The notes beneath the pieces are model-generated. The model ran no database searches, had not been told where the DNA came from, and saw nothing but the letters and a program-made list of their open reading frames with translations. Of a stretch of 38,624 bases of DNA, positions 7,496 to 16,900 are shown in pieces. The stretch is from an uncultured Bacteroidales bacterium (GTDB lineage: Bacteria; Bacteroidota; Bacteroidia; Bacteroidales; UBA932). The position numbers and the translations under genes were made by a program. The stretch is taken from contig ONJB01000019.1 of the NCBI GenBank assembly GCA_900318015.1, positions 1-38,624 of the forward strand, in the 5' to 3' direction. Position 1 is the first letter of the stretch. Every line of letters begins with the position of its first letter.

Positions 7496-8782
7496 ATGAA
7501 ACAGACACTGAACATAGCCATACTCCTCGCGATGACCCTTCTCGCTTCCGCTTGCGGTTCCCGGCAGGAATCTTCCCCGTTCGTCCGGGTCGAAGGTGGT
7601 TCATTCATTCGTAACTCCCGTCCATATTCGTATATTGGGACCAATTTCTGGTACGGACCGATCCTGGCTTCCGAGGGCGAGGGCGGTAACTATGACCGTC
7701 TCGTGCGCGAACTGGACACCCTTCAGTCCCTGGGGGTGGAAAACCTTCGGGTTTTGGTAGGCGGCGATGGACCCGACGGTGTTTTCTCCCGCATCGAACC
7801 CACCCTGCAGAAGGAGCCGGGTGTATATAATGATACTATTTTGACCGGTTTGGACCGTTTTCTGGAGGAATTGGGGAAACGGAACATGCAGGCGGTGCTG
7901 TATCTGAACAATTCCTGGGAGTGGTCCGGCGGCTACGGACAGTATCTGGAGTGGGCCGGCGCCGGCAAGGCGCTGATTCCGCTCGTGGACGGTTATGCCC
8001 CTTTTATGGCGCAGATGGCGCAGTTTTCTGTCAACCGGAAGGCGCAGGAACTGTTCTTCCGACACCTGGAGACCATCGTCGGCCGCACGAACAGCCGGAC
8101 TGGAAAGCCCTACCGGGAGGATCCGGCCATCTTTGCCTGGCAGATCGGCAATGAACCGCGCTGTTTCTCCTCCGATCCGGCCGTGCAGGACGGTTTCATC
8201 GGCTGGCTGACCGAGGCCGCCAGGCGGATCAAGGCGATCGACCCGAACCACCTGGTGTCCGTGGGCAGTGAAGGGCTATGGGGCTGCGAGAACGACATGG
8301 CCCTCCTGGAAAGGGTGACGGCCATCCCTGACGTGGATTACATGACCATCCACATCTGGCCCTACAACTGGAGCTGGGCCCATGCGGACCGGCTGGTGGA
8401 GGATTTGCCCGACGCCTGTGCGAAGACCGATGAATACATCGCCGCCCATCTGGAGTTGGCGAAGAGATACGGGCAGCCCGTCGTCGTGGAGGAGTTCGGC
8501 TTCCCCCGGGACGGCTTCTCGCCCGAAAGGACGGCCACGACCCAGGGCCGTGACACCTATTACCGTCACCTGTTCGCCAAGGTGGGGAAAGAGATCGACG
8601 GCGCCAATTTCTGGGGCTGGAGCGGTTTCGCCCGGCCTGCCCATGTCCAGTGGGAGCGCGGAGATGATTATTCCGGCGACCCGGCCCAGGAGGCCCAGGG
8701 CCTGAACGGCGTGTACAACGACGATACGACCGTGGAGATTGTCCGGCAGTCCATCCAAAGCCTTCACGATCAAGGGAAGTAA
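7496..8782 (+). CDS. GH5 subfamily 7-like beta-mannanase lipoprotein
   Basis: A 428-residue lipoprotein that likely hydrolyses internal beta-1,4-mannosidic bonds. The ATG at 7496 gives a short lipoprotein signal (MKQTLNIAILLAMTLLASAC, lipid-acceptor C20); an in-frame ATG at 7481 would add five residues. The catalytic pair is E220 in QIGNEPRC (acid/base) and E333 in VVVEEFGFPRDG (nucleophile). IHIWPYNW at about 285-292 is typical of GH5_7 mannanases, as is the N-terminal YIGTNFWYG. It opens the locus behind a good promoter, and its stop overlaps the next start by one base. The subfamily is a judgement from motifs; GH5 membership is secure. Confidence 0.87.
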   Translation: MKQTLNIAILLAMTLLASACGSRQESSPFVRVEGGSFIRNSRPYSYIGTNFWYGPILASEGEGGNYDRLVRELDTLQSLGVENLRVLVGGDGPDGVFSRIEPTLQKEPGVYNDTILTGLDRFLEELGKRNMQAVLYLNNSWEWSGGYGQYLEWAGAGKALIPLVDGYAPFMAQMAQFSVNRKAQELFFRHLETIVGRTNSRTGKPYREDPAIFAWQIGNEPRCFSSDPAVQDGFIGWLTEAARRIKAIDPNHLVSVGSEGLWGCENDMALLERVTAIPDVDYMTIHIWPYNWSWAHADRLVEDLPDACAKTDEYIAAHLELAKRYGQPVVVEEFGFPRDGFSPERTATTQGRDTYYRHLFAKVGKEIDGANFWGWSGFARPAHVQWERGDDYSGDPAQEAQGLNGVYNDDTTVEIVRQSIQSLHDQGK

Positions 8783-10263
8783 TGAAAAGGTTCGTACTCC
8801 TTCTGGCCATCCTCGGGATGGCTGCCGCCTGCGGGGAAGACAAGCAACCCCTCGCACCGGCCGCCATCACCCTCAGCGGCGACGTCTTTAACGTCAGCCA
8901 GGCCGGGGAGACGATCACCCTGACGGTTACGGCGCCTTCCCGCCCGTATGTGACGGCCTGTCCGGCCTGGATCCGGACCGAGGCCGTGGGCGCCTATGCC
9001 GACTACCAGCTGGAGATCAGCCTGGCTGTCCAGGCCAATCAAGCGTATGAGAGCCGTACGGAGACGGTGACCGTACAGGCGGGATCCTTGTCCCGGACAG
9101 TGACGGTCACGCAGGCTGGACGCGAGAAGTCCGATACGTCCATCGGGGAGAGCGCGGCCGATGCGGTCCGGAAGATGGGCGCCGGCTGGAACCTCGGGAA
9201 TTCGCTGGACGCCAACAGCGGAGATGACAGCCACATGTGGATCGAGGCCTATTCGGCCCGGACGAACGAAACGTACGAGACAGCCTGGGGGCAGCCTGTC
9301 ACCACGCGGGAACTCTTCCGCATGTTCAAGGAAGCCGGCTTCAACGCCATCCGCATCCCGGTGACCTGGTATCCGCACATAGGGAACATCCAGCTCCAGT
9401 GGGTGGATGAAGACTGGCACTGGGACAAGTCCGCGTGGACGGGATACGAGGTGGATCCCGTCTGGATGGCCCGGGTGAAGGAGGTCGTGGACTACGTCAT
9501 CGACGAGGGCATGTACTGCATTCTCAATGTCCATCACGACACCGGGGCGGCCTCGACGGCCTGGCTGGTGGCCGGCGAGCCGGAATTCGAAGCGGCCAAG
9601 GCCCGTTATCAGTCGCTCTGGCAGCAGATTGCCGAGACTTTCAAGGACTATGACGCGCGGCTGCTGTTCGAATCTTACAACGAGATGCTGGACCCGTACG
9701 ATTCCTGGTGTTTCGCCTCTTTTGCGACGCCTGCCCGCTATGATGCGGATGTGGCCGCATCCGCCTACCGGGGAATCAACCAGTATGCGAAGCTGTTCGT
9801 GGAGACGGTCCGCGCCAGCGGCGGGAACAATGCCCTCCGCAACCTTGTCATCAATACATATGGCGCCTGCAGCGGAGACGGCACCTGGAACAGCCATCTG
9901 ACCGACCCGCTCGCGCAGTTGGAACTGCCGGAGGCCCCCGGCCACCTGGCCGTGGAGGTCCATAGCTACTGGGAAGCTGACAAGTTCGACGCCCAAAAAG
10001 CCGACATCGACCGCCTGTTCTCCAACCTGGACCAGCACATCGTGCGCCGGTTGGGTGTCCCGGTCATCATCGGGGAATGGGGCGGTGGCAACGTGTCGGA
10101 TGAGGTCAGCGCCCGTTTCGCCGGTTATTTCTCCCAGAAGGCCCATGACGCCGGCATCGCCGCCCTCATGTGGATGGGCCTTTCCGACGGGAAAGACCGG
10201 GCCGTTCCCGCCTGGACCATGCCCCAGACCAAAGATGCCATCCTGAAACCTTATCTGCCATAA
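8782..10263 (+). CDS. BACON-GH5 (subfamily 4-like) endoglycanase lipoprotein
   Basis: A 493-residue lipoprotein with lipid-acceptor C17. Residues 26-113 form one BACON-type beta-sandwich, a domain thought to bind glycans or mucin or to act as a spacer. The rest is a GH5 barrel. GWNLGNSLDA and ETAWGQPVTT are typical of subfamily 4, the acid/base is E301 in FESYNEMLD and the nucleophile is E432 in VIIGEWGGG. GH5_4 enzymes act on beta-glucans, xyloglucan, glucomannan or mannan, so the exact backbone is undecided; position between two mannanases favours glucomannan. Its start overlaps the stop of the GH5_7 gene, showing tight coupling. Confidence 0.87.
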   Translation: MKRFVLLLAILGMAAACGEDKQPLAPAAITLSGDVFNVSQAGETITLTVTAPSRPYVTACPAWIRTEAVGAYADYQLEISLAVQANQAYESRTETVTVQAGSLSRTVTVTQAGREKSDTSIGESAADAVRKMGAGWNLGNSLDANSGDDSHMWIEAYSARTNETYETAWGQPVTTRELFRMFKEAGFNAIRIPVTWYPHIGNIQLQWVDEDWHWDKSAWTGYEVDPVWMARVKEVVDYVIDEGMYCILNVHHDTGAASTAWLVAGEPEFEAAKARYQSLWQQIAETFKDYDARLLFESYNEMLDPYDSWCFASFATPARYDADVAASAYRGINQYAKLFVETVRASGGNNALRNLVINTYGACSGDGTWNSHLTDPLAQLELPEAPGHLAVEVHSYWEADKFDAQKADIDRLFSNLDQHIVRRLGVPVIIGEWGGGNVSDEVSARFAGYFSQKAHDAGIAALMWMGLSDGKDRAVPAWTMPQTKDAILKPYLP

Positions 10264-10273
10264 ACGATTGACC

Positions 10274-11371
10274 ATGCATAAACTGTTACCTATGTTCCTG
10301 ATGACCGCCGCGGCGCTGGTTTCCTGTTCCACAGGAGACAAGAAGCCGATGGACACTCCCAAGGACCAGCTCGTCCACAAACTGTTCTCCCACGTGGAGA
10401 AGGGTGAAATCCTGTACGGCCACCAGGACGACCTCTCCTACGGCCATACCTGGAAGGTCGAAGACTGGGCGGCCGACTCCCTGACCCGTTCCGACGTAAA
10501 GGATGTTACCGGGAAGTATCCCGCCCTCGTGGGCTTCGACCTCGGCGGTATCGAGATGGGGGACAAGGCCAACCTGGACAGCGTCGATTTCGGCCTGATC
10601 CGGAAGGCGGTCCTCACGCATGCGGAACGCGGCGGCATCGTCACGTTCTCCTGGCATCCTCGGAATCCGCTGACGGGCGGTGACGCCTGGGATGTCTCCT
10701 CCGACCAGGTGGTCAAGTCCATCCTGGAAGGCGGTGAACTCCATGACCTGTTCATGAACCAGTGGCTGCGGAACCTCGGCGACTTCCTGGAGAGCCTGGA
10801 AGGGACGCCGGTCATCTTCCGGCCCTGGCACGAGAACGTCGGCAGCTGGTTCTGGTGGGGAGGAAAGCTGTGCTCGGAACAGCAGTACAAGGAGTTGTAC
10901 CGGACCACCTGGACCTATCTCGTGGAGGTGCGCGGCCTGACGAACATCCTCTGGTGCTATTCTCCGAACAGCAACATCTCCGTGGAGGAGTATATGTCCC
11001 GCTATCCCGGCGACGATTTCGTGGACATGCTGGGCATCGACCATTACGAGTATGTGGGCGGTGACGGCCTGAAGGAGTCCGGGGTCCGGTTCGCGGAGGA
11101 GCTCAAGCGCTCGCTGACCTATATGAATCAGCTGTCCAAGGACCATCACAAGCTGATGTGCCTGTCCGAGACGGGGTTGGAAAGCCTTCCCGACCCGGCA
11201 TGGTGGACCGGGGTGCTGTATCCCGCCATCAAGGACTTCCCGATCGCCTACGTGCTGACCTGGCGGAATGCCCACGACAAGCCGGAGCACTTCTATGCCC
11301 CCTGGGCGGGTTTTGAAAACGCTCCCGACTTCGAGGCTTTCAGCCAACTGTCCGATATCGTGTTCCTCTAA
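10274..11371 (+). CDS. GH26 beta-mannanase lipoprotein
   Basis: A 365-residue lipoprotein (LVSC, lipid-acceptor C18) of family GH26, releasing mannobiose or short oligosaccharides from beta-mannan. The GH26 landmarks are present: SWHPRNPLTG at 126-135, the His-Glu acid/base pair H186-E187 in FRPWHENVGSWFWWG, GIDHYE at 254-259 and the nucleophile E299 in LSETGLE. TWRNAHDKPEHFYAPW near the end is also typical. I took the ATG at 10274 instead of an in-frame TTG at 10268. It sits 10 bases after the GH5 gene and 11 bases before the GH130 gene. In Bacteroides fragilis a GH26 mannanase is encoded beside the GH130 phosphorylase, the same order as here. Confidence 0.92.
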   Translation: MHKLLPMFLMTAAALVSCSTGDKKPMDTPKDQLVHKLFSHVEKGEILYGHQDDLSYGHTWKVEDWAADSLTRSDVKDVTGKYPALVGFDLGGIEMGDKANLDSVDFGLIRKAVLTHAERGGIVTFSWHPRNPLTGGDAWDVSSDQVVKSILEGGELHDLFMNQWLRNLGDFLESLEGTPVIFRPWHENVGSWFWWGGKLCSEQQYKELYRTTWTYLVEVRGLTNILWCYSPNSNISVEEYMSRYPGDDFVDMLGIDHYEYVGGDGLKESGVRFAEELKRSLTYMNQLSKDHHKLMCLSETGLESLPDPAWWTGVLYPAIKDFPIAYVLTWRNAHDKPEHFYAPWAGFENAPDFEAFSQLSDIVFL

Positions 11372-11382
11372 ACCTAGACATT

Positions 11383-12543
11383 ATGACTTTCAACGAAAGA
11401 CTGGCAGAATTGAAATGCAGGCACGAGCAGTTGCTGGCCCGTCCGAACTTCCCTGTCGATGGAAACGGTGTGTACGAACGCTACCACTATCCCATCCTGA
11501 CGGCGGACCATGCGCCGCTTTTCTGGCGCTACGACCTGGATGAGAAGTCGAATCCGTACCTGATGGAGCGCTTCGGCATCCACGCGACGCTGAACAGCGG
11601 TGCCATCAAGTGGAACGGAAAGTACGTGCTGGTCGTCCGCGTGGAAGGGGCCGACCGGAAGAGCTTCTTCGCTGTGGCGGAGAGTCCGAACGGTGTGGAC
11701 AACTTCCGCTTCTGGGACCGTCCCATCACGATGCCGGAGTGGGGAGAACCCGCTACGAACGTCTATGACATGCGCCTGACCGCGCATGAGGACGGCTGGA
11801 TCTACGGCATCTTCTGCGTGGAGCGGAAGGATCCGGCCGCCGCTCCCGGCGACTTGTCGTCGGCCGTCGCGGCCGCCGGCATCGCCCGGACGAAGGACCT
11901 GGTGAACTGGGAGCGCCTCCCGGACCTGAAGTCCAAGAGCCAGCAGCGGAACGTGGTGCTTCATCCGGAATTCGTGGACGGGAAGTATGCCCTTTATACG
12001 CGTCCGCAGGACGGTTTCATCGACGCCGGCAACGGCGGCGGCATCGGCTGGGCGCTGGTGGATTCGATGGAGCATGCGGTCGTGACGGAGGAGAAGATCA
12101 TCAACGCCCGGCACTACCATACGATCAAGGAAGTCAAAAACGGGGAAGGTCCGCATCCGATCAAGACCCCGCAGGGCTGGCTCCACCTGGCGCACGGCGT
12201 GCGCGGATGCGCCAGCGGCCTGCGTTACGTGCTTTATCTGTATATGACGGCGCTGGACGATCCCACCCGCGTCATCGCGGAACCGGCCGGGTTCTTCATG
12301 GCCCCGGAAGGGGAGGAGTACATCGGCGACGTGATGAACGTGCTGTTCGCCAACGGCTGGATCTGTGACGAGGACGGCAAGGTGTTCATCTATTACGCCT
12401 CTTCCGACACGCGGATGCACGTGGCCACCTCGACGGTGGACCGCCTCGTGGACTACTGCCTGCACACGGCCCCGGACGGCCTCCGGACGGGCCTGTCGGT
12501 GGAAACATTGAACCGCCTGATTGACAAGAATCTAGGAAAATAG
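11383..12543 (+). CDS. 4-O-beta-D-mannosyl-D-glucose phosphorylase (GH130 subfamily 1)
   Basis: A 386-residue cytoplasmic enzyme with no signal peptide. The family converts mannosyl-1,4-glucose plus phosphate to mannose-1-phosphate and glucose, after an epimerase has turned mannobiose into mannosylglucose. The sequence closely follows the B. fragilis enzyme as I remember it: ATLNSGAIKWNGKYVLVVRV, PATNVYDMRLTAHEDG with catalytic D129, RNVVLHPEFVDGKYALYTRP, RHYHTIKEVKNGEGPHP and YYASSDTRMHVATST. It is the defining gene of the mannan pathway here. A promoter-like TATCTTTG lies just past its stop, so the downstream transporter may have its own start. Confidence 0.93.
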   Translation: MTFNERLAELKCRHEQLLARPNFPVDGNGVYERYHYPILTADHAPLFWRYDLDEKSNPYLMERFGIHATLNSGAIKWNGKYVLVVRVEGADRKSFFAVAESPNGVDNFRFWDRPITMPEWGEPATNVYDMRLTAHEDGWIYGIFCVERKDPAAAPGDLSSAVAAAGIARTKDLVNWERLPDLKSKSQQRNVVLHPEFVDGKYALYTRPQDGFIDAGNGGGIGWALVDSMEHAVVTEEKIINARHYHTIKEVKNGEGPHPIKTPQGWLHLAHGVRGCASGLRYVLYLYMTALDDPTRVIAEPAGFFMAPEGEEYIGDVMNVLFANGWICDEDGKVFIYYASSDTRMHVATSTVDRLVDYCLHTAPDGLRTGLSVETLNRLIDKNLGK

Positions 12544-12553
12544 TGTATCTTTG
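12520..12553 (+). promoter_or_regulatory. Putative internal promoter before the sugar transporter
   Basis: TATCTTTG (12546-12553) matches TAnnTTTG, with ATTG at 12520-12523 and a 22-base spacer. It begins three bases after the GH130 stop and 22 bases before the transporter ATG. It may allow the transporter-SusCD part of the locus to be expressed apart from the glycosidases. Confidence 0.5.
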
Positions 12554-12574
12554 TAAGAATCAACACTGAGATCT

Positions 12575-13915
12575 ATGGCCAAACTCTCTGAAAAGATCGG
12601 ATATGCCCTGGGAGACGCCGCCGCCGGCGGTATCACCTGGAAGGTGATGTCCATTGCGTTCCCCCTGTTCTTCACGAACATCTTCGGCCTCACCGTGGCC
12701 GATACCGCCACCCTGATGCTGGTGGCCCGCCTCTTCGATGTCGTGACCGACCCGATGATGGGCGCGCTCGCCGACCGGACGCAGTCCAAGTGGGGCACCT
12801 ACCGTCCCTGGCTCATCTTCGGCGCCATTCCGCTGGGCCTCGTCTTCGCCCTGCTGCTGTATACGCCGGACCTCGGCCCCGTGGGCAAGCGCATCTACGC
12901 GTACTCGATGTACCTGCTGATGATGGCGGTCTATACGGCCGTGAACGTGCCGTACGGCTCGCTGCTGGGCGTGATGACCGCCGATGACAACGAGAAGAAC
13001 GAGTTCTCGTCCTACCGGATGGTCGGCGCCTACGCGATGGGCTTCGTCACCCTGCTGTCGTTCCCGTACCTGCAGAAGATGGTGGGCGGCACCCCGGCGC
13101 ATCAGTATGCCGTACTGGGCGTGGTCCTGGGCGCGCTCGCCGCGCTGGGCACGCTGGCCTGCGGCCTGCTGACGAAGGAGCGCCTGAAGCCCGTCCGGGC
13201 GGAGAAGTTCTCCTTCAAGCCGTTCGCGGACCTGTTCCGTAACAAGCCCTGGATCATCCTGACCCTTATCGGCATCTGCACGAATTTTTTCAACGGATTC
13301 CGCTATGCCGTGGCCGGCTACCTGCTGGAATACTGCCTGCACGGGAATGTCACCGTTTCGGGCCTCATCATCAACTACACGGTGTTCATGACCTTCGGCG
13401 AGGTCACCTGCATGATCTTCGGCGGCCTGTCCCCGGCGTTCACCAAGTGGGTGGGCTCCAAGCGCAAGGCCTTCAACTGGGCGGCGATCATCTGCGCCGT
13501 GACCTCCATCGCCTTCTTCTTCATCCCGATGGACCCGAAGTACATCTGGCTGATGATCGCGATGGTGATCCTCACCTCCATCGGCATCGGCTTCTACTCG
13601 CCGCTCCTGTGGTCCATGTATGCCGACGTGGCGGACTACGCCACGGAGAAGAACGGCACGTCCTCCACGGGTCTTATCTTCTCCTCCGGGACGATGGCCC
13701 AGAAGTTCGGTTCGGCCATTTCCGGCGCCCTGGTTGCCCTCCTCCTCGGCATCGCGGGCTTCGTCTCGGGCACGGATGCCACCGGCCAGACCGTCGTCAC
13801 CATCACGAACGAACCGGCCGTCCAGCGGATGATCTGGATGCTGTTTTCGCTGTTCCCGGCGGCGATCGCCCTGCTGATCGTCCTGCTGCTGCGGCTCTAT
13901 CCCATCAAGAAATAA
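12575..13915 (+). CDS. GPH/MelB-type sugar:cation symporter (MFS)
   Basis: A 446-residue inner-membrane protein with about 12 hydrophobic helices. The start (KLSEKIGYALGDAAAGGI) and the loop DPMMGALADRTQSKWGTYRPW are hallmark GPH-family sequences, with the acidic residue in the DPMMG region typical of cation coupling. B. fragilis has a related transporter beside its mannosylglucose phosphorylase, so the likely cargo is mannobiose or mannosylglucose moving from periplasm to cytosol. It follows the GH130 gene after 31 bases and precedes the SusC gene by 62 bases. The substrate is inferred from context only. Confidence 0.9.
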   Translation: MAKLSEKIGYALGDAAAGGITWKVMSIAFPLFFTNIFGLTVADTATLMLVARLFDVVTDPMMGALADRTQSKWGTYRPWLIFGAIPLGLVFALLLYTPDLGPVGKRIYAYSMYLLMMAVYTAVNVPYGSLLGVMTADDNEKNEFSSYRMVGAYAMGFVTLLSFPYLQKMVGGTPAHQYAVLGVVLGALAALGTLACGLLTKERLKPVRAEKFSFKPFADLFRNKPWIILTLIGICTNFFNGFRYAVAGYLLEYCLHGNVTVSGLIINYTVFMTFGEVTCMIFGGLSPAFTKWVGSKRKAFNWAAIICAVTSIAFFFIPMDPKYIWLMIAMVILTSIGIGFYSPLLWSMYADVADYATEKNGTSSTGLIFSSGTMAQKFGSAISGALVALLLGIAGFVSGTDATGQTVVTITNEPAVQRMIWMLFSLFPAAIALLIVLLLRLYPIKK

Positions 13916-13977
13916 ACAACCAAAACATATTTAACCAACCTTTTTATTCATCAACAACCAACCAAAAGTTCTGCAAC

Positions 13978-16900
13978 ATGAAAAGTAAACTTTTTGCTTC
14001 ATTGGTGCTGCTCCTGATGGGTTTCGGCGCGATGGCACAGACCGTCCGGGTGACCGGTACGGTCAAGGATGCGATCGGACCGGTCATCGGAGCGAGCGTC
14101 ATCGAAAGCGGTACGCAGAATGGTACGGTCACGGATTTTGAAGGTAATTTCACGCTGAGTGTCCAGCAGGGCTCCAGCATCGAGATTTCCTCCATCGGCT
14201 ACAGGACCCAGGTCCTCGCCGTCACCGGTCCGAACCATTTCGACGTCCTGCTCGAAGAAGACACCGAACTTCTCGAAGAAGTGGTGGTGGTGGGTTATGG
14301 TGTCCAGAAGAAGAAGCTCGTGACCGGCTCCACGGTGCAGGTCAAGGGTGACGATCTGGTCAAGCTCAACTCCACCAGCGCCCTCGGTGCCATGCAGTCC
14401 TCTTCTCCGGGTGTGAGCATCATGAACTCTTCCGGCCAGCCGGGATCGGGTTACAATGTGAACATCCGTGGTATGGGTACCATCGGTTCCTATGCCCCTC
14501 TGTACGTCATCGACGGCGTTGCGGGTGGAGACATCAACTCACTCAACCCGTCCGACATCGAGAGCATTGACGTCCTCAAGGACGCGGCTTCCTGCGCTAT
14601 CTACGGTGCGCGTGGTGCGAACGGTGTCATCCTCGTCACGACCAAGCAGGGTAAGGGCGACAAGTATGTCGTCACTTATGATGGCTTCTACGGAATCCAG
14701 AATGTCCAGCGGATGCCCGAACTCCTGAACGCCCAGCAGTATATGGACATCCAGGACCAGGTCTCCTTCAACATGGGCAAGGATCCCATCGACTGGGCCG
14801 GCATCCTGAATCCGACGCTGTACAATGACATCAAGTCCGGCGCCTTCAAGGGGACCAACTGGCTGGATGCCATCCGTAACGTCAATGCGCCGAACACGAA
14901 CCACGCAATCAATGTCGTTGGTGGTTCCGACCGTTCGAAGTTCTCGATGGGTGTCAGCTATACGCATCAGGAAGGTATTTTCGGTAAGCCCGTCGCTTCC
15001 AACTACAAGCGTTTCACCGTCCGCCTGAACTCCGACCATGTGCTTTGGAGAGAGAACGGCCTGGATATTATCACCCTCGGTGAGAACATGACTTTCAACA
15101 CGAACCAGCGTGGCGGTATCGGTACCGGCAACCACTACTGGAACGACGTGTACAATATGCTGGCCGCGAACCCGCTTGTGCCCATCTACCAACCTGACGG
15201 TTCTTACACCGAATATGACTGGCTGAGCAACAGCGGTATCTGGGCGCTGGATTCCTATACCAGCAATCCGATTGCTGCGATGACCTATTCCAGCCGCGGT
15301 AACAACGACAGCCACGGCTACGGCCTTACCCTGTCCGGAAACCTCCGTGTGCAGCCCATCAAAGGCCTCACCTGGAAGAGCCAGTTCAATTATCGGATGA
15401 GTGCGAGCACTTACCGCGACTATTCGATGGTGTACAAGCTTACCAACTACGCGTTCCTGGATACCGACAGTGTCAGCCAGAGCGCTTCCGCCGGCTGGAG
15501 CTGGTCCTGGGAAAACACGGTCAACTACGTGTTCAACCTCGCAGACAAGCACCATTTCGACGCCCTCGTGGGTAGCACCCTCGAGCACAGCGGCTTCGGT
15601 GAAAGCGTGAACGCTTCCAACAGCGAGGTCCTCTGGCCCAACTTGTGGAAGTATGCCTATGTCGGCAACACGGCCGGCGATCCCAGTAAGGATAATGTGG
15701 GCGGTTCCACCTGGGGTGACAGCGGTCTCGCATCCTTCTTCGGCCGTATTAACTACGACTACGCCGAGAAGTACATGCTCTCCCTGATTCTCCGTCGGGA
15801 CGGTTCCTCCAACTTCATGCGCGGTCACAGATGGGGTACCTTCCCGTCCGTCTCCGCCGGTTGGGTGATTACCAACGAGCCTTGGTGGAACGTCCGCGCC
15901 ATCGACTTCCTGAAGTTCCGCGGAAGCTGGGGTCAGAACGGTAACTGCAACGTCTCCAATTTCCAGTATCTCTCCACGGTCTCCGTGGGTGCTGCTGACG
16001 GCGGTTACTCCTTCTATACCGGTCCTACCTCCACCACTTCGGGTACCGGCGCCTATGCCGATAAGCTCGCAAATCCTGACATCACCTGGGAGACTTCCCA
16101 GCAGCTGGACCTCGGTTTCGACGCCCGCCTGTTCCGCAACCGTTTCAACGTTGCCTTCGACTGGTATCAGAAGGACACCAAGGACTGGCTCGTGAACGCC
16201 CCGATCATGGGACATTTCGGCGCCAACGCTCCTTATATCAATGGTGGTGATGTCCGCAATACCGGTGTCGAACTCGCTCTCAACTGGAACGATGCCATCG
16301 GTCAGGACTTCTCCTACAATGTCGGCGTGAACGTCGCCCACAACAAGAACAAGGTTACCCGGATCGCCAACGACGAAGGTATCTTCCACGGCCCGGGCAA
16401 CGTTGTCCAGGGTATCGCTGAAATGTACCGCGCGCAGGTCGGTTATCCGATCGGCTACTTCTGGACCTACAAGTCCGACGGTGTGTTCCAGAACCAGCAG
16501 GAGATTGATGACTGGGTGGCGGCCGGCAAGGGCACCATCCAGGACCAGCTGGTTCCCGGTGACCTCAAGTTCGTCGATATCAACAAGGACGGTGTCATCA
16601 ACGATGCTGACAAGACGATGACGGGCGATCCGAATCCGGACTGGAACCTCGGTGTGAATTTCTCCGTGTATTTCAAGGGCTTCGATTTCGCGGTCAGCGG
16701 CTACGGCATGTTCGGCCAGCAGGTCTTCCGCGCCTATCGCCGGTATTCCGACAGCCAGTGGAACAACTACACGACCGAGGTGTACAGCTACTGGCACGGC
16801 GAGGGTACCTCGAACCATTTCCCGCGTCTGGTTGCCGGTACCAACTACAACTTCATGAACAACTCCGACATTTTCATCGAGGATGCCGACTTCTTCCGGA

